Positions 39,870 to 49,730 of a stretch of 64,000 nucleotides of DNA are shown here, piece after piece. The notes beneath the pieces were generated by a model that did not search any database, was not told the DNA's origin, and was given only the letters and a program-made list of their open reading frames with translations. The stretch's first letter is position 1; each line of letters begins with the position of its first letter. A program made the position numbers and the translations under genes. Origin of the DNA: Gilliamella sp. App4-10 (GTDB lineage: Bacteria > Pseudomonadota > Gammaproteobacteria > Enterobacterales > Orbaceae); assembly GCF_001690495.1 (NCBI RefSeq), contig NZ_LZGS01000018.1, positions 119,955-183,954 of the forward strand. Direction: 5' to 3'.

Positions 39870-41332
39870 GTGATCATTCTCAGTATCGTACTGCCACGGA
39901 ATTACTTGCACAATTGGCAAATGGTGAAACCACCTCGGTGGCATTAGTAGAGTATTACTTTGATCGCATAGCTAAATTTAATGAGTCATTAAATGCAGTG
40001 GTACAACTTAACAAAGCATCTGCTCTCAAGGATGCTGAGCAAGCCGACAAAGATCGTCAAGCAGGCAAAGCCGTTGGGATATTGCATGGATTGCCTTGTA
40101 CTATCAAAGACTCCTTTGATGTGAGAGGTTGGCTAACTACCTCTGGCGCCAATCACTTAAAAAATAACCGTGCGGTGCAAGATGCGCCATCCATTGCTCG
40201 CTTACGTGCTGCTGGTGCAATTTTTATAGGTAAAACTAACGTTCCGACAATGACTGCAGACTGGCAAACTTATAACGATCTTTATGGTACGACCAATAGC
40301 CCATGGGATCTGCAACGTTCTCCAGGAGGTTCATCCGGTGGAGCAGCAGTCGCATTAGCCGCTGATTTTACACCGGTAGAGTTTGGCAGTGATCTATTTG
40401 GTTCGATGCGAGTGCCAGCGCACTATACTGGTGTCTATGCCCATCGCTGTAGTCTCGGATTGATGTCTGTGCGTGGGCATATGCCAGGCGGTGGTCCACA
40501 CGATACTACAGAGCCAGATTTATCCACCTCCGGACCAATGGCACGTTGTGCTGCTGATTTACGTTTAATGATGCAGGCACTAAATTCATTTTGGGTTAAA
40601 CCACCGCGCATTCCGGATTTTAGTCGCTATCATGCCCATAAAAAGTATCGCATTTGTACTTGGTTTAATGCAGTAAACCATCCACTTGATGACCAAGTGG
40701 CTGAGCGTTTTCGGAATTTTATTGAAATACTTAAAGCACAATTCGGGATTGAAATTGATGAAGCGATGCCTGCAGGTATTGATCCAGAGCAATTATTTGA
40801 TGTATCGGTCAAACTTAGTGGTCGCCTAGTGGGAACAGCGCTAAATGCGCGCCAACGTTTGACTGCAGGATTGGCTTCACTTGGTTATCGGTTATTAAGT
40901 CATGTTCAAGATGTTCCAGAAGGAATGGCTAGCTATTATAAAGGTATGACTAATGATATTAATGAACAAGACACAACGGATCGATTGCGAGAGCAATATA
41001 GTAATCTATTAAAAGAACTGTTTTCACATTATGACATTCTGCTGATGCCAGTTAGTCCAGTAGTGGCTTTTCACCATATGCAACAACCGGTAAATAAACG
41101 CAAACTAAAAATTAATGGTGTTGCCTATGGTTATAACGAACATTTGTTTTGGAATATGTTACCGACCGTATTTGGACTGCCTGCAACTATCTATCCACTG
41201 GCAAAACAAGATGGTGAGCTGCCGTGCGCTATTCAGATCGTTTCTGGTCATTTTAATGATGACATCACCATAGATTTTGCCGAATTTTGTGAAGGTATTA
41301 CAGGGGGGTTTGCAAAACCAAATGGATATTAA
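39866..41332 (+). CDS. clbL: Amidase-signature enzyme ClbL
   Basis: 488 aa, against about 487 in E. coli. The amidase-signature catalytic triad is visible: Lys about 81 in CTIKDSFDV, cis-Ser about 156 in the glycine-rich PGGSSGG, and nucleophile Ser about 180 in FGSMRVPA. In colibactin synthesis this enzyme is needed for full cross-linking activity and has been proposed to join two intermediates (heterodimer formation) by amide bond formation. It starts at the ATGA overlap with clbK, so it is translationally coupled. There is no signal peptide, so it acts in the cytoplasm. Confidence 0.94.
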   Translation: MSDHSQYRTATELLAQLANGETTSVALVEYYFDRIAKFNESLNAVVQLNKASALKDAEQADKDRQAGKAVGILHGLPCTIKDSFDVRGWLTTSGANHLKNNRAVQDAPSIARLRAAGAIFIGKTNVPTMTADWQTYNDLYGTTNSPWDLQRSPGGSSGGAAVALAADFTPVEFGSDLFGSMRVPAHYTGVYAHRCSLGLMSVRGHMPGGGPHDTTEPDLSTSGPMARCAADLRLMMQALNSFWVKPPRIPDFSRYHAHKKYRICTWFNAVNHPLDDQVAERFRNFIEILKAQFGIEIDEAMPAGIDPEQLFDVSVKLSGRLVGTALNARQRLTAGLASLGYRLLSHVQDVPEGMASYYKGMTNDINEQDTTDRLREQYSNLLKELFSHYDILLMPVSPVVAFHHMQQPVNKRKLKINGVAYGYNEHLFWNMLPTVFGLPATIYPLAKQDGELPCAIQIVSGHFNDDITIDFAEFCEGITGGFAKPNGY

Positions 41333-41392
41333 TAACGCAATATGCACAATTTAAATTAAGGGAATTAATGTATAACAAATTAAGGAATAAAT

Positions 41393-42829
41393 ATGTTTTC
41401 AGATAAAGTTGAACCAGATGAGAACCATTCCGCAACAAGCAACTACAGTATATCTGGTATGTATGACGGATCACTCTATACTCTAATTATTCGGTTAGCC
41501 TTACCGATGTTTATCGGCATGTTAACCCAAGTAACTTACACCGTCGCTGACATTTTTTGGCTCAGTCATATTGATACTGGTAGTGGTGCCATTATTGCAG
41601 GGGTAGGGCTAATTTTCCCGATTGGTATGGTACTGTATGCCATTGCCAACGGTATTCAGATCGGTATAGGTTCCTTACTTTCACGCGCGACAGGTATGCG
41701 TCATTTCGAAAGAGCACAACAGATATTGTCAGTCGGTATGACAATTGTTGTCTTCTTTACGGTAGTCCTTGGTGCTTTTGCTTATCTTTTTGCCGAACCT
41801 CTCTTACGCGGTTTGGGCGCTAATGATATGATTTTTCTTTATGCAGCAGATTTCTATTATTACTCCTTACCAACGGTGTTTAGCATTTTGTTCGGAGGAG
41901 CAATGATGGGGTTATTCCAAGGTGCTGGTAAAACACTGATTATTATGAAAGCTTCGTTATTGGGAGCAATAATTAATATTATCCTTGATCCGATCATGAT
42001 TTTTATTTTTGATTTTGGAGTCAAAGGGGTGGCATTAGCGTCATTCATAGCACAAATTATCGTTGTGAGCTACTTCGTATTATCTTTACCCTCTTTACAA
42101 GCTGGTTTTAAATATAAATTCTGTTTTCGTCATTTGTCTTGGTTAACCTATAAGCAGATTCTATCGGTCGGTTTAGCGCAAATGCTCATGCAAATTATCA
42201 TTTCAGTCGGGATTATTATTTATAACTTTTTCATTGTCAGATTAGATGTTAACGCTATGGCTGCTTTTACTCTTACTGGACGTATCGACTATTTTATCAT
42301 GACTCCGATGTTAGCTATTGCCGCAGCATTACTGACGATCGTCGGACAAAATTGGGGACGTGGTAAAATTGAACGAACCCTTAAAGCCTATCGTGTCAGC
42401 ATGATTTTAGCCTTCTCCGTAGTGTTGGCATTGTCGATTATCCATATTATTTTAGCTCCATATGTTTATCCTCTTTTCACCCAATCAGAAGAGACCTGTC
42501 ATTATGCAATTTTACAAATTCGAATTATGGAATTGGCACTGCCGTTTATTGCTATTAGTCTATTAGCGAGCGAATACTACCAAGCGATTGGTAAATCTTG
42601 GTATTCGGTTTTCATTACCTTAATACGACATGTGTTTATCTCAGTGCCAGCCGTATATTTATTAACCTTTAGCTTGGATATGGGCATTATTGGTGTCTAC
42701 TTTGGTGCTATGAGTGGTACCTTTATTTCTGCTTTATTAGCTTTTTGGTTATTAAGAATGTCACCGCGTTTAGTGGCTTGGAATGAGCAGTGTTTGAATG
42801 CACAACAATTAAGCAAGGAGGTTTCATGA
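41393..42829 (+). CDS. clbM: MATE-family precolibactin exporter ClbM
   Basis: 478 aa, against about 479 in E. coli. A polytopic membrane protein with about twelve hydrophobic helices in two homologous halves, typical of MATE antiporters. Characteristic pieces are LALPMFIGMLTQVTYTVADI in helix 1, and VGLAQMLMQIIISVG at the start of the second half. It moves acylated precolibactin across the inner membrane to the periplasm, where ClbP cuts it. AAGGA sits 7 bases before the ATG, and the 60-bp gap after clbL shows no terminator. The stop codon overlaps the start of clbN. Confidence 0.94.
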   Translation: MFSDKVEPDENHSATSNYSISGMYDGSLYTLIIRLALPMFIGMLTQVTYTVADIFWLSHIDTGSGAIIAGVGLIFPIGMVLYAIANGIQIGIGSLLSRATGMRHFERAQQILSVGMTIVVFFTVVLGAFAYLFAEPLLRGLGANDMIFLYAADFYYYSLPTVFSILFGGAMMGLFQGAGKTLIIMKASLLGAIINIILDPIMIFIFDFGVKGVALASFIAQIIVVSYFVLSLPSLQAGFKYKFCFRHLSWLTYKQILSVGLAQMLMQIIISVGIIIYNFFIVRLDVNAMAAFTLTGRIDYFIMTPMLAIAAALLTIVGQNWGRGKIERTLKAYRVSMILAFSVVLALSIIHIILAPYVYPLFTQSEETCHYAILQIRIMELALPFIAISLLASEYYQAIGKSWYSVFITLIRHVFISVPAVYLLTFSLDMGIIGVYFGAMSGTFISALLAFWLLRMSPRLVAWNEQCLNAQQLSKEVS

Positions 42830-45800
42830 TGAAATTCTTCTATCCCTTAATGTGGTCACAACAACAATGTTGGATTATTGAACAGCTTTATCCAGAAAGT
42901 AGCGTTAATATTATCGGTGGTATCTGTATTATCAACGGTAAAATTGATATTGCACGTTTACATAATGCCATGCAATCGGCTATACGGCATTTTGATGCTT
43001 TACGGATGCAGTTTGTACAAGCAGACGGTCAAATCTCTAGCCAAATACTGCCTTTCGAACCACGAACGTTCCGTCACATCACATTTAGTGAGCCGATAAT
43101 AGCGCAACAAGCTTATCCAGCTGAGTTTGCAAATTTTCAAAGAAAGTTATTTGCTCAGCCTTTTATCTTACGAGAAAATGATCTTTTTGAATTGATTTCA
43201 TTTAGTTGTGGTGAGCAACAAGGAGGTTATTTCGTTAAAGCACATCATGCCATAGTCGATGGTTGGTCCATGTCGTTATTAACTGATCATCTAAAATGGG
43301 CGTACGAACATCCAAATCAGCAATGGACTGATCCTCTCCCACCATCCTATCCTCGATTTTTAGCGCAACAACAGGACTATCAAAATTCCGCACGTTTTAT
43401 TGCCGATCGCCAATGGTGGAAGAATTACATCAATGAATATATAGATTGTTTTCCAGAAAAAAAACCGATCACCGAAACTAATGGGATTGCTTGTACTACT
43501 TGGTTAGCGCATGACATGATCGATCGTATCTATCGACTATGTGATCGTTATAGTTGTTCATTAAATCTACTATTTGTTGCACTTTTTGCTCTTTATCGTG
43601 CACGGGTATGGGGGGAGGAAAAAGGCGTAATTGGGTTACCGCTATTTAATCGTTTTTCACGTGAGGCTAAACGCTGTTTTGGTATGTTTACAAATCACAT
43701 GCCATTGGCCTATCGACTCAATAGTAATCTTACCTTCGCTGAACTGACGATGCGAATAAAAACAGCAATGGAAAGTGGATTTAAACATAGTAAATATCCC
43801 TCAATTCTGTTTAATCAAGATCTGGCTAAGTATGGTGGTAATCATCTGCGTGCATTTGACTACTGTGTTAATTTCTACAATTTTACCTATGAACGCGATT
43901 TCATGGGAAATAGTCAACATATTGAGGCGTGTTATAGCAATCAACAATCCTACAAATTGCAACTAGTTTTACAAACTGTCAACTCTCATAAAGAAAGCCT
44001 TAAACTCGCTATTGAGGCGCTAGATAGCGAGTTTGAACTACGCCAGTTACAAGCATTACAAACAGGATTATTGGATCTAATTATAGCCATAGATGCTCAA
44101 CCAGAAGCAAATTTGATTGATTTATGCGTTTATCCTAAACCGAGCACACAACTTAATCATGCTATTGATCGTCCATTGTTTAATGATCTGTTTAATGCTC
44201 AAGTTAACCAACAACCTGAACGTACTGCGATAAATGATAATGCAGTAAGCTTGTCATATCGCCAATTAGCTGATAAAGCGACTTGTATGGCGCAGAAACT
44301 TTCTCTACAAGGAATCGGGCGTGGTAGTGTTGTTGGAATATTAGCAGAACGCTGTGCCAGTACTGTCATTGCTATATTAGGTATAGTGCAGTGTGGGGCT
44401 GCTTTTTTACCGCTTAATCCCGAATTACCAATAGACAGATTACGCCTATTATGCCAAAAATCGCAGGTTGCTCATATCCTTTATGATAAAGGTAGTTGTG
44501 AATTGGTGTCTATGCTCGATCATCCAGCATCGTTACTTTCTGACCTTGGTGACAGCATTGGTAATGCATTGCCATTTTTGCCAATCGTTGTTAACGGCGA
44601 CGATTTAGCCTATATTTTATTTACCTCTGGTTCAACAGGGGAACCGAAAGGGGTACAAGTAACACACGCTAATTTAGCGAATTATCTGGATTTTGCTATT
44701 AAACAGTATTTTAACGCTAACGACCAAGTCCCTCTCTATTCATCATTATCATTTGATTTAACCATTACGAGCCTATTTGCGCCACTTAGTGTTGGTGCTT
44801 GCATCAATATTTGCCGCCAGGCTGAGAGCGAAGCGCTTTTACACAGAGCGGTAATTGAACAACCCAATACTTTTATAAAACTTACACCGGCACATTTGCG
44901 TTTATTGTGTGTTGCAGGTATACAGAGCCAGCATATGCGAACGGTTGTGGTTGGTGGGGAGGATTTTAAACTTGAACTTGCTCATAAAGCCGCTAAATTA
45001 TTCCCAAATGCTACAATTTATAACGAATACGGTCCAACCGAAGCAACTGTGGGTTGTATGATTTATCGTTATACAGGTGAGGAAAATCTGGTATCGGTGC
45101 CCATTGGTCGAGCGATTGATGGTTGTCAAATAGTGTTATGTTCACCTTGGGGATGTTTAGTTCCGGAAGGAGAATCTGGTGAAATAGTGATTTATGGAGC
45201 ATCCGTCACTCAGGGTTATATTGGCGCACCTCAACAAACTGCTGTCGCATTTCTGTTCGATCAATCTAACCATGTTATCGGTTATCGTAGCGGTGATATT
45301 GGGTATGCACTCAATGCTGATACACTAGTTTATCTTGGTCGTAGTGATGGTCAGATTAAAATCAATGGTTATCGTATAGAACAATCGGAAATTGAACAGG
45401 CTTTACTCTCAGCTCCACAAGTAACAGCGCAAGCCGTTGCTGTAGTGAATGATGCTAAAGGCAATCCAAGTACTTTATTGGCTTGGGTCACACCAGAAAC
45501 CGTCAATACCCAATTGGTTATGCAGTATTTGAGAAAGAAATTGCCAACTTACATGCTACCACAACAGTGCATTGCAATACCTGTGTTACCGCTATCCATA
45601 AATGGTAAAGTCGATATTCAACAATTAACCCAACATGCTGCGAAAATTTCATCGCTGATGGAACTTCAAGATAAGCCACAGTCGCATGATAAAGTTATAT
45701 GGCATAATGTACGTGACATCGTTGGAAAAGTGTTAGAACAGCAACATTTTACCGATAGTGATAATCTCTACTTACTAGGATTAGACTCAATCAAGAGTAT

Positions 45801-47226
45801 CCAAATAGCTGCTGAACTACGTAAACGTGGTTGGTCAATTCCCGGTGTGCAAGTTATGGAGTGTAGCACGGTGCAGCGTATAGGTGAGTATATTATAAGT
45901 CACTATGACCCATCAACGAATACACACACTGAACTATCTAACGAGGTAAATCTGCCTGCGGTGCATTGGTTTAATCGTTTAGCGTTGAGTAATCGAAATT
46001 TTTATAACCATTTGATTGTATTGGATATTTGTTTGCCTCTATCGGTTGCCGAACTTGAACAACGTTTACTGGCGATCATTGCCCAGCAACCAGTTTTACG
46101 AAGTCGGTTTAATGAGGATGGTTTGCTAACAATTCTTGATTGCCAAACTTGCTATCCTAACGGTTTATTAATGCAAATGAGTGAAGCACAGTTAACCTTA
46201 GATGAGGTTATTCATCAAATTAATCAAACAATTGATGTGGAAAAAGGTAAGTTATTTGCTGCCACATATTTGACAACTAATAATCAACAAAATGATAAGC
46301 TAATTCTGTGCGCGCATCATTTAGCGGTAGATATTCATTCTTGGTACTTGATTCTCAGTGCTTTAGATATGGCATTTAATGTTGTAGAGCAGCCTTATAA
46401 TCAAGGATTACAAAAATGGAGCCGCTATTTAGCTACTAAACACGTTTCTTCGGAAATACAATACTATTGGCAAACTCAAGATCAAACAGAACCATTACTA
46501 TTTCCGGCGGTAACTGATGCAAATCCAGCAAAACCTTATACTCGAATATGGCGTGATGAATTCAGGCATACCTGTGTTGGTAGATTATTACTTAATAACC
46601 GAGATAATGCCATGCGCGAAGGAGAAGCGCGCTTACTCACCGCTTTGGTACCGGTTTTAGCCCACTATAGCAAGCAAAGTCATTGTCGTATTGATATGGA
46701 AGGGGTAGGGCGTGGTTGTTGGTCGGATGAGCCTGACATTACCGATACAGTTGGTTGGTTTACCGCATTTTATCCTTGTGTGATCCCATTGACTAATGAT
46801 TTCGCTGTTTTATTACCTGACATCAGGCAGCAATTAATACAATGTCCGAATAATGGTGGTGATTATGGTGTGCTTCATATGCAGCAACAATTAACTAGTT
46901 CGTTACAATCAGGGATACGACTGAATTACATTGGAAGGGAATTCAATCCACCGTTAACGCATTTTAAAATTGATCATCAGCGCAGTGCAATTTATAGCGA
47001 CCCTGAAAATCATCCAGGTTGTACTTTAGAGCTAAATCTTTCGCTCAGAGCCAATGACAAACTTGCTTTTTATTGCCGTTTTGATCCAAGACTAATCACG
47101 TTAAACGAAGTACAGCGAGTGATAGCACGCTATAAAAACAGTTTAATCAATTTAGATATATGGTTACAACACCAAGGCAAAGGAACTGATGGGAATATGG
47201 ATACAACAGCATTATGGAGTTTATAG
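42829..47226 (+). CDS. clbN: Nonribosomal peptide synthetase ClbN (C-A-PCP-E), prodrug cap synthesis
   Basis: 1465 aa from the ATG at 42829, against about 1455 in E. coli. The adjacent ATG at 42826 is the alternative; AAGGAGG at 42815-42821 fits 42829 better, while the frame is open from 42790 inside clbM. Domains: starter condensation (about 5-430, HHAIVDGWS near 140); adenylation (about 455-935, FTSGSTGEPKG near 598, INGKVDIQQL); PCP (LGLDSIKS, Ser about 985); epimerisation domain (about 1035-1440, HHLAVDIHSW near 1162). In E. coli it makes N-myristoyl-D-Asn, the cap that keeps the product inactive until ClbP removes it. Here the E domain and starter C domain support the same job. It is likely the first enzyme of the assembly line although its gene is 13th. 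Confidence 0.94.
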   Translation: MKFFYPLMWSQQQCWIIEQLYPESSVNIIGGICIINGKIDIARLHNAMQSAIRHFDALRMQFVQADGQISSQILPFEPRTFRHITFSEPIIAQQAYPAEFANFQRKLFAQPFILRENDLFELISFSCGEQQGGYFVKAHHAIVDGWSMSLLTDHLKWAYEHPNQQWTDPLPPSYPRFLAQQQDYQNSARFIADRQWWKNYINEYIDCFPEKKPITETNGIACTTWLAHDMIDRIYRLCDRYSCSLNLLFVALFALYRARVWGEEKGVIGLPLFNRFSREAKRCFGMFTNHMPLAYRLNSNLTFAELTMRIKTAMESGFKHSKYPSILFNQDLAKYGGNHLRAFDYCVNFYNFTYERDFMGNSQHIEACYSNQQSYKLQLVLQTVNSHKESLKLAIEALDSEFELRQLQALQTGLLDLIIAIDAQPEANLIDLCVYPKPSTQLNHAIDRPLFNDLFNAQVNQQPERTAINDNAVSLSYRQLADKATCMAQKLSLQGIGRGSVVGILAERCASTVIAILGIVQCGAAFLPLNPELPIDRLRLLCQKSQVAHILYDKGSCELVSMLDHPASLLSDLGDSIGNALPFLPIVVNGDDLAYILFTSGSTGEPKGVQVTHANLANYLDFAIKQYFNANDQVPLYSSLSFDLTITSLFAPLSVGACINICRQAESEALLHRAVIEQPNTFIKLTPAHLRLLCVAGIQSQHMRTVVVGGEDFKLELAHKAAKLFPNATIYNEYGPTEATVGCMIYRYTGEENLVSVPIGRAIDGCQIVLCSPWGCLVPEGESGEIVIYGASVTQGYIGAPQQTAVAFLFDQSNHVIGYRSGDIGYALNADTLVYLGRSDGQIKINGYRIEQSEIEQALLSAPQVTAQAVAVVNDAKGNPSTLLAWVTPETVNTQLVMQYLRKKLPTYMLPQQCIAIPVLPLSINGKVDIQQLTQHAAKISSLMELQDKPQSHDKVIWHNVRDIVGKVLEQQHFTDSDNLYLLGLDSIKSIQIAAELRKRGWSIPGVQVMECSTVQRIGEYIISHYDPSTNTHTELSNEVNLPAVHWFNRLALSNRNFYNHLIVLDICLPLSVAELEQRLLAIIAQQPVLRSRFNEDGLLTILDCQTCYPNGLLMQMSEAQLTLDEVIHQINQTIDVEKGKLFAATYLTTNNQQNDKLILCAHHLAVDIHSWYLILSALDMAFNVVEQPYNQGLQKWSRYLATKHVSSEIQYYWQTQDQTEPLLFPAVTDANPAKPYTRIWRDEFRHTCVGRLLLNNRDNAMREGEARLLTALVPVLAHYSKQSHCRIDMEGVGRGCWSDEPDITDTVGWFTAFYPCVIPLTNDFAVLLPDIRQQLIQCPNNGGDYGVLHMQQQLTSSLQSGIRLNYIGREFNPPLTHFKIDHQRSAIYSDPENHPGCTLELNLSLRANDKLAFYCRFDPRLITLNEVQRVIARYKNSLINLDIWLQHQGKGTDGNMDTTALWSL

Positions 47227-47256
47227 TTATGTTGGGTTAACAAGGGAATATGAAAA

Positions 47257-49713
47257 ATGATTAAAAATGAATTTTCTTGCGATGCATTAGATATTGCTAT
47301 TATAGGTATGAGTGGTCGTTTTGCTGGAGCAGAATCAGTAACTCAATGGTGGAAGGCCTTGCTAGCAGGCGAGGAATTAACCAAGCCAAAAATTGTTAAA
47401 AACCAACATAAAGAACCATGGATTAGTCTGCGAAATATGATTTCTGATCCCTATGATTTTGATGCAGCATTTTTTAATATTCCACCAGGTGAGGCCATAC
47501 TTATGGATCCTCAGCATCGAGTATTTTTGGAGTGTTGTTATAATGCCTTAGAGCACTCAGGCTATGTTCCCGGACGGATCAAACGGGTAGGGGTATATGG
47601 TACAACTTATGCCAATAGCTATTTAATGGATAGGGTCTATCCCTATCTTAAAGCCAGTCAGGATAAACGGTATTTACAAACCCAAATCGGTAATGAAAAG
47701 GACTATTTAAGCTCATTTGTCGCTTATAAATTGGGGCTTAACGGCCCAGCGGTGAGTGTACAAACGGCATGTTCCAGTTCATTAATGGCTACCCAATTAG
47801 CCTGCGATGGCTTAATTACATTTCAGGCTGATATGGCGCTAGCTGGTGGCGTAACACTCGGTTTTCTACAAGAAAGTGGCTATAGCCCAACTGGTGATAA
47901 GCTAATGTCACAAACAGGGCATTGTGCTGCATTTAGTGCTGATTCGACCGGCACTGTTTACAGCAGTGGTGTCGGTGTTGTGGTACTTAAACGTTTGGAA
48001 GATGCTTTGCGTGATGAAGATACAGTTTATGCTGTCATTAAGGGTGGCGCTGCCAATAATGATGGGTCACGGCGTGTCGGATTTGTGGCGCCAAGTGTTG
48101 AAGGGCAAACAGAAGTCATTAAAATGGCACTCAATGCCGCAGAAATTAGCCCAACTGATATCACAATGATCGAAACGCATGGTACAGGTACTCCACTGGG
48201 TGATGAAATTGAACTGGATGCACTACATAAAGTCTTTGCTGCAGAATGTGCGCCACACAGTATTCAAATTAGTTCCGTGAAAGCGAACATAGGGCATCTT
48301 GGCGTAGCATCAGGGATTGCAAGTCTGATTAAAACCTCATTAGCTTTATATACACAAAAGATACCGGCGCAAATTAATCTTCAGCGCAAACATAAAATGT
48401 TATTGCAGCCAAATACGCCATTTTACATAAGTAATTGCATTACGTTGTTACCACCGGAACAAAAACAGTTGGTAGCAGTGAGCTCATTTGGATTAGGAGG
48501 GACTAATGTTCAATTGATTATCCAAAATTGGCCTACGAATCCCCCCGAGAAATCCCCTGCACAAGAAAGGTATATCTTTCCATTTAGTGCTAAATCGGCG
48601 TTATCGCTTAACCGTTTACTTAAGGTATATATTGAAGAACTAGATAATTATCGTGAAGAAGATATTGCTCGAATCGCTTATACGCTTAACGAGCGGCGCG
48701 CCCATTTTACATATCGCTGTGCAATTGTAGCGCATAGTCTGGATAAACTGCGTGAACAATTAGTGCTTAAGCAGAATATTGCTGGTACCATTACGCTTAA
48801 TGCTGAGAAAAAAGTCATATTATTATTTTCTGCTTATGATCAAGCGCTGAAAAATAACATGATCCATCTAATGAGCCATCAGCCGGCGCTTAAACAACAT
48901 CATGATCAGCTGGTGGCGAAAATTGATCTTTTATGGCCAACAACTACATGGACGATTCAATTACGCCATTTTATTTATCAAGCCAGTTTAGCAAAGTGGT
49001 TGATCGATCAAGGTATCATCCCTGATGATGCATTAGGTAATCAGGCTGGTAAAATCACCGCTGATTATATTTCCCATACCATTACCCTGGAAGAAGTAAT
49101 TTTACAGTTAAAAAATCTACCTGTAACATCAGAGAGCGTGCCTTTAATCGATGATGTATTGCGTGTAAAACTGGAGGAAATAGCCTTATCTCCCGGTGTA
49201 ATCATGATAGAAATCGGCACACCAAGTGAATTTAGTGCTCTTTATCAACAAAACAGTGGCTGGATTGGGAAAGATATATTGTGCACAGTATTTAATCAAA
49301 CAATGTCACAAGATATCTATTCATTATTAGCTACACTATGGCAATTCGGTATTGTTAGTCGATTACCTACCCCCGAGGCTGGTAGCACGATTGGTTTACC
49401 AGGCTACCAATTTGATCGTATTCGCTATGAAATTCAATCTGATGTTGAAAATCAACACGGCACGTTATTAGTAAGTTATACATCAGTCGAGGATTTTGTA
49501 AAGAAAATGTGGTGTACTTTATTATGTATCGACAAATATAGTGAAAAAGAAACCATCTTTGAATATGGCGCAACTTCCTTGCATATTATTTCTTTTATTA
49601 ATCGATGCAATTTTATCTATAAAACGGCTTTAACCGCAAATGATATTTACGCTATGCCTTGTATTAAAGATCATACCGCTTATATCGCTCAATGTGTTGA
49701 CAACATTTTATAA
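47257..49713 (+). CDS. clbO: AT-less polyketide synthase ClbO
   Basis: 818 aa, close to E. coli ClbO. Ketosynthase (about 10-425) with Cys about 172 (TACSSSL) and His motifs ETHGTGT and NIGHLGVASG. The following 300 residues keep an AT-like outline, but the nucleophile loop reads ALGNQAGK (about 592-599) instead of GHSxGE, so it cannot act as an acyltransferase. The C-terminal ACP has FEYGATSLHI, Ser about 774. It is assumed to be charged in trans by ClbG. Role in the family: a late aminomalonyl extension. It lies 30 bases after clbN and 17 bases before clbP. Confidence 0.93.
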   Translation: MIKNEFSCDALDIAIIGMSGRFAGAESVTQWWKALLAGEELTKPKIVKNQHKEPWISLRNMISDPYDFDAAFFNIPPGEAILMDPQHRVFLECCYNALEHSGYVPGRIKRVGVYGTTYANSYLMDRVYPYLKASQDKRYLQTQIGNEKDYLSSFVAYKLGLNGPAVSVQTACSSSLMATQLACDGLITFQADMALAGGVTLGFLQESGYSPTGDKLMSQTGHCAAFSADSTGTVYSSGVGVVVLKRLEDALRDEDTVYAVIKGGAANNDGSRRVGFVAPSVEGQTEVIKMALNAAEISPTDITMIETHGTGTPLGDEIELDALHKVFAAECAPHSIQISSVKANIGHLGVASGIASLIKTSLALYTQKIPAQINLQRKHKMLLQPNTPFYISNCITLLPPEQKQLVAVSSFGLGGTNVQLIIQNWPTNPPEKSPAQERYIFPFSAKSALSLNRLLKVYIEELDNYREEDIARIAYTLNERRAHFTYRCAIVAHSLDKLREQLVLKQNIAGTITLNAEKKVILLFSAYDQALKNNMIHLMSHQPALKQHHDQLVAKIDLLWPTTTWTIQLRHFIYQASLAKWLIDQGIIPDDALGNQAGKITADYISHTITLEEVILQLKNLPVTSESVPLIDDVLRVKLEEIALSPGVIMIEIGTPSEFSALYQQNSGWIGKDILCTVFNQTMSQDIYSLLATLWQFGIVSRLPTPEAGSTIGLPGYQFDRIRYEIQSDVENQHGTLLVSYTSVEDFVKKMWCTLLCIDKYSEKETIFEYGATSLHIISFINRCNFIYKTALTANDIYAMPCIKDHTAYIAQCVDNIL

Positions 49714-49730
49714 GTTGAATTTGGAGGTGT

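Noticed and set aside
42878..43099. Alternative-frame + strand ORF inside clbN
   Set aside because: It overlaps the starter C domain of ClbN entirely and has no family pattern.
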